This document shows, piece after piece, positions 1-5,677 of a DNA stretch of 7,739 nt. Positions within the stretch are counted from its first letter, which is position 1; every line of letters begins with the position of its first letter. Source of the stretch: JAWLBW01 sp041687475 (GTDB lineage: Bacteria; J088; JAWLBW01); NCBI GenBank assembly GCA_041687475.1, contig JAWLBW010000223.1, forward strand, positions 1 through 7,739, read 5' to 3'. The notes beneath the pieces are model-generated. The model did no database searches. It had not been told where the DNA came from and saw only the letters and a program-made list of their open reading frames with translations. The translations under genes and the position numbers were made by a program.

Positions 1-99
1 GTCACCTTTTCGGGAAAAAGAGGTTGTCGCCTGTGTATAGAGCAGAAACCGTGCCAACGTTCACAGAGCTCCTGTCCAGCGGCCGTTCGCAACTTGCTT

Positions 100-141
100 G
101 ACAAAAATCGGCATCTTGCCGGGGGGCTGCCGCTTTTTGTC
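100..141. terminator. Hairpin terminator downstream of pilC, possibly bidirectional
   Basis: An imperfect inverted repeat has arms GACAAAAA-t-CGGCA (100-113) and TGCCG-c-TTTTTGTC (128-141) around a 14-nt loop, with one mismatch. The GC-rich core is flanked by an A-tract on one side and a T-tract on the other, so either strand gives a stem followed by U residues. On the minus strand it begins about 15 nt after the pilC stop codon, the expected place for a rho-independent terminator. It could also stop a rightward transcript entering from the left of the window, but no such gene is visible. Confidence 0.7.
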
Positions 142-156
142 AGGGCTGCGCCGGTG

Positions 157-1341
157 TCAACCGGCCATTGTGAAGATGGGCAGGTACATGGCGATGAGAA
201 TCCAGCCGACGATACCGCCGAGGAACACCATCATGGCCGGTTCGATGGCCGAAGTGATGGCGCCGACCGCCGCTTCGACTTCGTCTTCGTAGAAGGAGGC
301 AATCTTGTTCAGCATGGAGTCCATGGCGCCCGTCTGCTCGCCGACTTCGATCATCTGCACGACCATCGAAGGAAAGACGACGCTTGCCTTCAGTGGTTCG
401 GTCATCTGCTTACCTTCGCCGATGGCGGCTTTTACGTTCAGCAGTTCTTCTTCGATGATCATGTTGCCGGCGACGGAGGCCACGATGTCGAGCGAGTCCA
501 TGATGGGAACGCCGGCGCCGAGCAGGGTACCCATCGTCTGGGTAAAGCGGGCCACGGCGCTCTTTTTGATCAGGTCGCCGAACAGGGGAATGTAAAGCAG
601 GGCCTTGTCGACCGCGTAATGGAACTTTTCGTTCTTGATCGCGACCTTGAAAGCTACGACGACCGCGGCAATGCCGCCAAGCATGTAAAAGATATAGGCG
701 CGCAACCAGTCGGAGAGATTGATAACGGCCTGCGTCGGCCCGGGCAGTTCGCGGCCGAAGTCGGCGAACATTTTGGCGAACGTGGGAATAACGAAAATAA
801 GCAGGGTGGCCACGGCGCCGACGGCAATAATCAGGGTAATGACCGGGTAGGTCAAGGCTCCCTTGACTTCCTTGCGCAGCTTGTCTGCCTTTTCAAGGTA
901 AACCGCGAGTCGGCCGAGCACGTTGTCGAGCAGACCGCCGACTTCACCGGCCTGTACCAGGTTGCAGTAAAGATTGTCGAAGACTTTCGGATGGCGGCGA
1001 AGCGAGTCGGCGAAAGTCGCGCCTGTCTCGACGTTCTGTTTGACGTCGAGAATCACGTTCTTGAAGTTGGCGTTGGGCTGCTGATTGCCGAGAATCTCGA
1101 GGCACTGCACAATGGGCAGACCCGCTTCAATCATGGTCACGAACTGACGGGTGAAGATGACCATGTCGCGCAGGGGTACCGACTTGCCGCCCTTCGACTT
1201 ATCCTTCTTCTCTTTGATGGAGCTGGCCGTAATGCTCTTGGCGCGCAGGGCCTGCTCTACGGCGGCCTGGTTCGGCGCCTCGATGACGCCGGCCGCGGCC
1301 TGTCCCGAGCGGTTCGTGCCCTTCCATTCAAATTGCGGCAT
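157..1341 (-). CDS. pilC: Type IV pilus inner-membrane platform protein PilC (GspF/T2SSF family)
   Basis: This is the polytopic inner-membrane platform protein of the type IV pilus (or type II secretion) machine. In this family it couples the cytoplasmic ATPases PilB and PilT to pilin assembly and disassembly. The 394-residue product is near the usual 400-410. It has a short cytoplasmic N-terminus (MPQFEWKG start) and two copies of the T2SSF domain (about residues 60-185 and 263-385), each ending in the family signature (GEVGGLLDNVL near 132, GEQTGAMDSML near 334). Hydrophobic segments lie near 163-187, 215-235 and 367-390. The ATG at 1341 has a modest GGGGA-type ribosome site 8-12 nt upstream and follows a strong promoter by about 25 nt. 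The gene appears monocistronic, whereas pilC often follows pilB and pilT. PilC and GspF cannot be separated with certainty from this window; the N-terminus is more PilC-like. Confidence 0.93.
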   Translation of the reverse strand: MPQFEWKGTNRSGQAAAGVIEAPNQAAVEQALRAKSITASSIKEKKDKSKGGKSVPLRDMVIFTRQFVTMIEAGLPIVQCLEILGNQQPNANFKNVILDVKQNVETGATFADSLRRHPKVFDNLYCNLVQAGEVGGLLDNVLGRLAVYLEKADKLRKEVKGALTYPVITLIIAVGAVATLLIFVIPTFAKMFADFGRELPGPTQAVINLSDWLRAYIFYMLGGIAAVVVAFKVAIKNEKFHYAVDKALLYIPLFGDLIKKSAVARFTQTMGTLLGAGVPIMDSLDIVASVAGNMIIEEELLNVKAAIGEGKQMTEPLKASVVFPSMVVQMIEVGEQTGAMDSMLNKIASFYEDEVEAAVGAITSAIEPAMMVFLGGIVGWILIAMYLPIFTMAG

Positions 1342-1372
1342 ACCAGTGTTCCCCTACTGAAAAAGCTTTTAT

Positions 1373-1401
1373 ATCATATTGAACCGATATGCCAGTGTCA
1401 A
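1373..1401 (-). promoter_or_regulatory. Sigma-70 promoter of pilC
   Basis: Read on the minus strand, TTGACA (1401-1396) is followed by exactly 17 nt and TATGAT (1378-1373). The -35 is a perfect match and the -10 matches at five of six positions. The predicted transcript starts near 1366, giving a leader of about 25 nt before the pilC ATG at 1341. The surrounding A/T-rich stretch (1361-1380) stands out from the GC-rich background. Confidence 0.8.
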
Positions 1402-1555
1402 GCGCGGGTAGCCAAAGACCGTAAGGTAAACAGGGGGTTACGCTGCAGGAGCGAGGGCGGGTGGCGGCATTCGTCTCAATCGGGGCACTTTGACCGAATG
1501 TGGCAAACCTTTCCGGGGGATAAAGGATGGGGATTGGACTCGCTGGGAAGGCGGC

Positions 1556-1571
1556 AGGCCCGCTGCTTGCA
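1556..1571 (+). promoter_or_regulatory. Candidate sigma-54 (-24/-12) promoter for the TMTC-like/kinase operon
   Basis: AGGCCCG-CTGC-TTGCA matches the sigma-54 consensus TGGCACG-N4-TTGCW at 10 of 12 specified positions. The invariant GG (1557-1558) and GC (1569-1570) are correctly spaced. A transcript would start near 1582, about 40 nt before the TTG start codon at 1622 and ahead of its Shine-Dalgarno, so the geometry is right. Sigma-54 promoters need an NtrC-type activator, usually bound 80-150 nt upstream. I did not find a clear activator-binding repeat there. The match is by eye only. Confidence 0.45.
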
Positions 1572-1606
1572 CCATGGGGGCGTTCGGCGGTTTACTGAAT
1601 GCACCC

Positions 1607-1616
1607 AGAAAGGAGG
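1607..1616 (+). promoter_or_regulatory. Strong Shine-Dalgarno that sets the TTG start at 1622
   Basis: AGAAAGGAGG is an extended complement of the 16S rRNA 3' end and lies 5 nt before the in-frame TTG at 1622. Two upstream in-frame candidates, TTG at 1490 and ATG at 1574, have no purine-rich site in front of them. The candidate sigma-54 promoter would place the transcript start after both. Confidence 0.75.
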
Positions 1617-1621
1617 CCACG

Positions 1622-3592
1622 TTGTTCTTCGACCGGTTCAAGACCAGAGATTTCGTCGTCATGGGCGGCCTGACCGTTCTTGCTGTCTCACTGCAGTTGC
1701 TGGCGCTGTCGGCGCCTTTTTTCTGGGACGACGCTTTTCTGTTTCGCGGCAACCCCACCTTGTCGGGCGGTATCGGCGACGCGGTTGCCGGCGCGCTTTT
1801 CGGCAACCGGTTTGCGGGTGATTACTATCGCCCCTTGCCGCAGGTGCTCTGGTGGCTGGTGGGCAATCTTTCGGGCTGGGAGCCGAGTGCACTCAGGGGG
1901 CTGAACCTTCTCGTTGCCTCCTTGCTGCCCGCTGGGTTGTTTCTGCTTTCTCGCCGTTTCTTTTCGACCGTCGTCAGCACGGGCGTCGCCACTCTTTTCC
2001 TTGTCTTTCCGACGAACGTCGAGGCTTACGCCTGGATTTCGGCATTACCCGACCTGCTGGTTGCAGCCGCCGTGTTGCTGTATGCCCACGCGTTGCTGAA
2101 TGATGTAGAGCGAAGTCGCAGCTGGCCTTCTCTTACTGTTCTGGCGGCCTTGGCAATGGGCCTGCTTTCCAAGGAAAGCGGCGTTGCCATGGTTGTGCTG
2201 GGGCTGGCGATTGACCCGCGACTGCGCGAGCATGGGCGCATGCGTGCGCTCGGCTATCACGCGCCGCTGTTCGGCCTGGCGGTTGTATACGTGGTTGCCC
2301 GGCAGTTGATTGTTGCCTCGTCGCCTGCGTTGGCGGGCGATGCATGGCTGCCGCTTCAGACGCTGGGCCTGTATCTGTTGAAGCTGGTGTATCCGTATCC
2401 GCTTTCCGTGCTGGTAGGGACACCGCCTTGGCCGGCGGCGGTCGGGCTTCTGGGAATCGCCGTGCTGGTGCTCATCGTCATCGCGTTGATCGCCGGGCGG
2501 GGCGTACTCAGGCTTTCGGCCGGGCTCTTTCTGGCGACGTTGCTGCCGTATCTGAACCTGGTCATACCCTTCGGTGAGGGAGCGATTGTCGCCGAAAGGT
2601 ATATGTTGACGGCCGCGGCGGCATTATGCCTTCTCGCCGGCGCATTGTTGACGCAGGCCTCGGGCCGAGCGGTCCCGATCGCGTGGGGCTTGCTTGCTGT
2701 CGTGGGGCTGGGGCACGCTACCGCGACCGTGCAACGACTGGTTGAGTGGAAGTCGCCGGGCGCGCTCTTTGCCGGTGCGCTTCGGCATTACCCGGAGTTT
2801 GTGGGGCCTCGTGTCTTTCTGGCGCAGTTTGCTCTTGAAGAGAACAAGCCCCATGAAGCAATCGAGCATGTCGAGGTGGTTCTCAAAAACCTCTCGCGCT
2901 ACAGGGGGGGAGAAGAGGGCGTCTTCAGACTCGCACTGCGCGCCTATTCCGAGGCGGGGCATTACGACGAGGCGCTGAAATACGCACGACTGACGTTCAA
3001 TGCCTCGCCGGATGCCGCAAGACTCATGCGTGGCCTACATGTACACGACCACCGCCTCGATTACGACTCGTTGGTAAAGGGCGCGGTCAATGCTGTCGGT
3101 GCTTTTCCCGATGATAAGGCGGTTGTCGATTATGCTGCGCGCATTCTCGTCTTCGGCAACCTGCAGAATCGGAGCGATGTGCTCGACAAAATGCTGAACG
3201 CCTCGCCTCGTGTCGAAGAGGCGGTACGACGTTATGGTGAAGCGCGTGAGAAGCTTGCGGCGCGTGATCCGTTCGAGTTGAGCGTCGACCTGGCGGGGCG
3301 TGGTCTGCTGAGCCTGGCCTTTCCGCTGATTCGAGAATCGCTCGATGCTCTGACGGCCGAACAATGCGTGGCCGCTGCTGAAATAGCCATGCGGGAAAGA
3401 TTGTGGGGCGAGGTGGGCCCACTATTGCTGGCCGCTGAAGCCCGGGGGGCTGGTCGTGAACGCCTTGCCGAGATGTGGCATGCCGTGGTTGCCGCGGCGC
3501 CGCCTTCGTTGCTGTGTCCGGGGGTGAACGGCGACGCCATGAAGACTGCTCCTGTCGCGTCTGAAGCGCTTGGTGGCGAATGTCTTCCTTGA
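1622..3592 (+). CDS. TMTC-like GT-C membrane glycosyltransferase-type protein with C-terminal TPR repeats
   Basis: This predicted 656-residue protein has about ten hydrophobic segments in its first 370 residues and then a soluble helical tail. The pattern fits bacterial relatives of the TMTC/GT-C group, which transfer sugars from polyprenyl-phosphate donors on the outer face of the inner membrane. Numbered from the TTG start, visible motifs are FWDD (about 34-37, the acidic pair in the first loop), YYRPL (68-72), FPTNVEAYAWIS (129-140, matching the HPxxxExVAWIS region), LLSKESG (181-187) and AERY (324-327). TPR-like helices lie near 392-460, with a good AGHYDEALKYA match. The last 200 residues are helical without a motif I know. 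TTG at 1622 is chosen for its ribosome site; longer products from 1574 or 1490 are less likely. The 3' end overlaps the kinase gene by 13 nt. The family is likely; activity and acceptor are unknown. Confidence 0.75.
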   Translation: MFFDRFKTRDFVVMGGLTVLAVSLQLLALSAPFFWDDAFLFRGNPTLSGGIGDAVAGALFGNRFAGDYYRPLPQVLWWLVGNLSGWEPSALRGLNLLVASLLPAGLFLLSRRFFSTVVSTGVATLFLVFPTNVEAYAWISALPDLLVAAAVLLYAHALLNDVERSRSWPSLTVLAALAMGLLSKESGVAMVVLGLAIDPRLREHGRMRALGYHAPLFGLAVVYVVARQLIVASSPALAGDAWLPLQTLGLYLLKLVYPYPLSVLVGTPPWPAAVGLLGIAVLVLIVIALIAGRGVLRLSAGLFLATLLPYLNLVIPFGEGAIVAERYMLTAAAALCLLAGALLTQASGRAVPIAWGLLAVVGLGHATATVQRLVEWKSPGALFAGALRHYPEFVGPRVFLAQFALEENKPHEAIEHVEVVLKNLSRYRGGEEGVFRLALRAYSEAGHYDEALKYARLTFNASPDAARLMRGLHVHDHRLDYDSLVKGAVNAVGAFPDDKAVVDYAARILVFGNLQNRSDVLDKMLNASPRVEEAVRRYGEAREKLAARDPFELSVDLAGRGLLSLAFPLIRESLDALTAEQCVAAAEIAMRERLWGEVGPLLLAAEARGAGRERLAEMWHAVVAAAPPSLLCPGVNGDAMKTAPVASEALGGECLP

Positions 3593-4941
3593 CTTCGATG
3601 GGACTTCGCCCCCGACTTCTGCTGCAGCTAGGACTGCTGATTGCCGTATTCAGCTTCTTTTCGGCCATCGTTCTGATGAACGCCGTCAGCACCGGCGTGC
3701 GTTATCGGGCAGAACGCGCGGCGGCCGAAAGTATCGAGCAGCTTTTGCAGCGTGAAAGGCCTGCAGCCGTGGCGTCGGCCGAAATTCCGGCGGTGATTGC
3801 GTTCGAGTCGACGTCGACCGGCAGTCTTCCCCAGGCAGCGGAACATGAGAAACAGGTCGTCTTTAGGTGGTACGGGCCGGTCGCGCTTTCCTCGAGCATT
3901 GAAGGTGAGACTGCCGGTGTGCGCTGGCGGGCCGTGGTCGATCAGCGGCCGTCGCTTCCCCTTGTCGAGCAGATTGGCCGGTTGCTGCTGGCTTATCTGT
4001 TTCTCAACGCCGTGGCACTGCTGGTCGTGGCCTGGTTCTGGCTGTCGCGGGTGGTGGTACGGCCGGTATCGGCGCTGGCGCAGTCGATGTCGGCGGTGCG
4101 CGATGCGGCCACCTTTCATCCCCTTTCGGTGGGACGAAGCGACGAGATCGGCGAGTTGACGGTTACCTATAATCGGCTGATGACGCGGGTGCGCGAGGCC
4201 GAAGCCGAAACCCGGCGGCAGCTGGAAGAAACGCGAGAGGCCTATCAGCGGCTCGAAGAGGCCCAAGAGAGGTTGCTGTCGGCCGAGAAGCTGGCGGCCA
4301 TCGGGCGCTTGTCGGCCGGTATTGCGCACGAAATCGGCAATCCGCTGAGTGCGATTCTGGGCTATACGCAATTGTTGCCGAAGGATGACCCCGAGGCTGC
4401 CGAGGCGGTCGAACGTGTGCGGGCCGAGGCGCAGCGTATCGACCGCACGATCAGGGGGTTGCTGTCGCTCGCCCGTGTTCGCCGCGACGACGAAAGCCCC
4501 GTCGCAATCATGCCGTTGATTGCCGAAACCGTGACGAGCCTTCGCGCCCAGGCCGCGTTCAAGGCGATATCCATCACCACCGACTACACGCTTTCACCCG
4601 ATGAAACCGTGTTGGGGGGCGGTCGGTTGGAGCAGGTTGTTGTGAACCTGCTTCTGAACGCCTCCGATGCGATGAAGGGCCGGGGCGCCATCGAGGTCTC
4701 GCTGCGGGGGGAAGGGAGACGTGCCCTGCTCACGGTCAGCGATACCGGCGCGGGCATTGCCGCCGACGATCTTCCTCATATCTTCGAGCCCTTTTATACG
4801 ACCAAGCCGGCCGGCCGGGGTACGGGCCTGGGCCTCGCGGTAACGCGGGAAATCATCGAAGCTCTGGGGGGAACCATCGAGGTCAGCTCGCGCGTGGGCG
4901 AAGGCACGACCTTCGTGGTGACGCTTCCCCTTACGGGTTGA
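3580..4941 (+). CDS. Membrane-bound sensor histidine kinase (HAMP, HisKA, HATPase_c)
   Basis: This 453-residue two-component sensor kinase autophosphorylates on His and passes the phosphate to a response regulator. It has a membrane segment near residues 13-33, an outer sensing region of about 100 residues (34-134) with no domain I recognise, a second membrane segment near 134-156 and a HAMP domain (about 157-210). A Glu/Arg-rich coiled coil (205-238) leads to HisKA, with the H-box SAGIAHEIGNPLS (phospho-acceptor H250). The ATPase has an N-box with N356 and N360, a G1 box DTGAG (388-392), an F-box FEPFYTTK (402-409) and a G2 box GRGTGLGL (412-419). All catalytic residues are present. The HEIGNPL H-box region resembles kinases that partner NtrC-type, sigma-54-dependent regulators. 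The ATG overlaps the upstream stop by 13 nt, after a weak GGTGG site, suggesting coupled translation. No response regulator lies in the window. Confidence 0.93.
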   Translation: MSSLTSMGLRPRLLLQLGLLIAVFSFFSAIVLMNAVSTGVRYRAERAAAESIEQLLQRERPAAVASAEIPAVIAFESTSTGSLPQAAEHEKQVVFRWYGPVALSSSIEGETAGVRWRAVVDQRPSLPLVEQIGRLLLAYLFLNAVALLVVAWFWLSRVVVRPVSALAQSMSAVRDAATFHPLSVGRSDEIGELTVTYNRLMTRVREAEAETRRQLEETREAYQRLEEAQERLLSAEKLAAIGRLSAGIAHEIGNPLSAILGYTQLLPKDDPEAAEAVERVRAEAQRIDRTIRGLLSLARVRRDDESPVAIMPLIAETVTSLRAQAAFKAISITTDYTLSPDETVLGGGRLEQVVVNLLLNASDAMKGRGAIEVSLRGEGRRALLTVSDTGAGIAADDLPHIFEPFYTTKPAGRGTGLGLAVTREIIEALGGTIEVSSRVGEGTTFVVTLPLTG

Positions 4942-4970
4942 TGATTACTTACACTCTGGACCGTGAGAGA

Positions 4971-5029
4971 AGGTTCCGTCTCGAGTCGCGTTGCCGAGCA
5001 GGGCGAGGCCGACGACGAGAGGCGAACCT
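4971..5029. repeat. Three-tier long inverted repeat after the kinase gene
   Basis: The arms are AGGTTC (4971-4976) with GAACCT (5024-5029), TCTCG (4979-4983) with CGAGA (5016-5020), and GTCG (4985-4988) with CGAC (5010-5013). GCC (4993-4995) can pair with GGC (5002-5004) at the tip. That gives about 18 pairs in 59 nt, interrupted by 1-3 nt internal loops. It starts 30 nt after the kinase stop codon and lacks a downstream T-tract. The pairing was done by eye, without a folding energy. Confidence 0.5.
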
Positions 5030-5038
5030 GTGTCACGG

Positions 5039-5057
5039 AGCAGTGGTCGCCACAGCT
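5039..5057. repeat. Short inverted repeat (hairpin 2)
   Basis: AGC-a-GTGG-tcg-CCAC-a-GCT is symmetric, with seven pairs, one A-A mismatch and a 3-nt loop. Its GTGG/CCAC core is also present in the hairpin at 5122-5138, so the two could pair with each other instead. Confidence 0.5.
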
Positions 5058-5121
5058 GGGCGGTCCCGTTCATGCCTCCCAATGTTCTTCGTTACGGCTT
5101 ATCGTGCCCATCTCGTTGTCC

Positions 5122-5138
5122 GTGGCGCCCTGCGCCAC
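5122..5138. repeat. Perfect 7-bp inverted repeat (hairpin 3)
   Basis: GTGGCGC-cct-GCGCCAC is a perfect 7-bp inverted repeat with a 3-nt spacer, about 80 nt upstream of the TATAAT box at 5219. No T-tract follows. It could be an RNA hairpin or an operator-like site; the sequence alone does not decide. Confidence 0.5.
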
Positions 5139-5195
5139 CGGCTACTCGATGTGGAACTACCCGCCGACTCGAAGGCAGGTTGACCGGGTTTCCTG

Positions 5196-5224
5196 TTTCG
5201 ATACGTCGGCACCATTGTTATAAT
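5196..5224 (+). promoter_or_regulatory. Sigma-70-like promoter of the thioesterase-glpX-trmH-gltX operon
   Basis: TATAAT at 5219-5224 is a perfect -10 hexamer in an otherwise GC-rich region. With a 17-nt spacer the -35 is TTTCGA (5196-5201), a weak three-of-six match. A better TTGACC at 5180-5185 is too far away. Transcription would begin near 5231, only about 15 nt before the proposed TTG start of the thioesterase, so the leader is very short. Confidence 0.55.
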
Positions 5225-5245
5225 AGACTCTTTTGGGCACTGCAG

Positions 5246-5662
5246 TTGTTTCGAACGCACGCGACGCCGGTCGACGTTCTTTACGCCGACACCGACGCCA
5301 TGGGAATCGTGTACTATGCCGGGTACCTGCGCTTCTTCGAGATGGGGCGCAGCGCTTACGTGCGCGCGTTCGGGCCCGAGCTGATTGATGCCGTGCGCGA
5401 AGGCGTTCCGGTTTTCTTTCCGGTGGCCGAGGCGCATTGCCGGTATCGGCGTCCGGCCCGGGTGTTCGACCGGCTGCAGGTGCACACCACGCTTTCCGAG
5501 GTTCGACGCGCCTCGTTTACATTGGCCTACCGCATCGAGCGTGAAGGCGAGCTGCTGGCCGATGGTTGGACACGGCACGGCGCCATCGACGCCGACGGCC
5601 GGGTCATTCGATTTGACGAACGGGTGCACCGTTTCCTGGAACGGGCGGGCCTGCCAGAATAA
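5246..5662 (+). CDS. Hotdog-fold acyl-CoA thioesterase, 4HBT family (YbgC/FadM type)
   Basis: This small cytoplasmic thioesterase of the 4-hydroxybenzoyl-CoA thioesterase superfamily is predicted to hydrolyse an acyl-CoA or related thioester. From TTG at 5246 the product has 138 residues, the usual size. It carries the family signature YADTDAMGIVYYAGYLRFFEMGR from residue 13, split here as YADTDAMG (13-20) and IVYYAGYLRFFEMGR. The second Asp (D17) corresponds to the catalytic Asp of 4-hydroxybenzoyl-CoA thioesterase. The frame stays open upstream to 4991, but the TATAAT box lies inside that extension and the extra residues match nothing, so a late start is preferred. The TTG is inferred: its ribosome site is weak, and the next in-frame ATG falls inside the catalytic motif. 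The tol-pal genes that often accompany ybgC are absent. The gene opens a tight operon, with glpX 15 nt downstream. Substrate unknown. Confidence 0.85.
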   Translation: MFRTHATPVDVLYADTDAMGIVYYAGYLRFFEMGRSAYVRAFGPELIDAVREGVPVFFPVAEAHCRYRRPARVFDRLQVHTTLSEVRRASFTLAYRIEREGELLADGWTRHGAIDADGRVIRFDERVHRFLERAGLPE

Positions 5663-5677
5663 GGACGAAGCGATTTC

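Larger units (their letters stand above)
4942..5218. other. Gene-free stretch with three inverted repeats
   Basis: I find no supportable gene here: the short open frames have no family signature and no ribosome site. Three potential RNA hairpins are present. The first (4971-5029) pairs AGGTTC with GAACCT, then TCTCG with CGAGA, then GTCG with CGAC, with small internal loops and an inner GCC/GGC hairpin. The second (5039-5057) is AGCaGTGG-tcg-CCACaGCT. The third (5122-5138) is GTGGCGC-cct-GCGCCAC. None is followed by a T-tract, so they are not typical rho-independent terminators. They may mark the 3' end of the kinase transcript, a small RNA, or protein-binding sites. I recognise no tRNA, known riboswitch or SRP-type core. 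Confidence 0.5.

Noticed and set aside
1..99. Possible promoter or gene remnant at the left edge
   Set aside because: Short -10-like words (TATACA on the minus strand) lack a good -35 at proper distance, and no coding signature is visible in either strand.
1490..1524. TTGACC ... GATAAA as a sigma-70 promoter for the TMTC-like gene
   Set aside because: The spacer is 23 nt, too long for a sigma-70 promoter.
1..1821. A very long open frame on the plus strand (open from position 1, 575 codons from 94)
   Set aside because: It runs antisense across the whole of pilC, has no ribosome site and shows no family signature. It is a GC-bias shadow of the real gene.
4942..5218. tRNA, known riboswitch, CRISPR or mobile-element remnant in the gap
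   Set aside because: No T-loop motif, riboswitch core, spaced direct repeats or transposase-like frame could be found by reading.
4991..5245. 85-codon N-terminal extension of the thioesterase
   Set aside because: The residues match no family, the TATAAT box lies within it, and the normal family length is reached from 5246.
5235..5250. Sigma-54-like GGGCAC-N5-TTGT before the thioesterase
   Set aside because: The invariant GC of the -12 element is GT, and a transcript from it would start past the proposed start codon.
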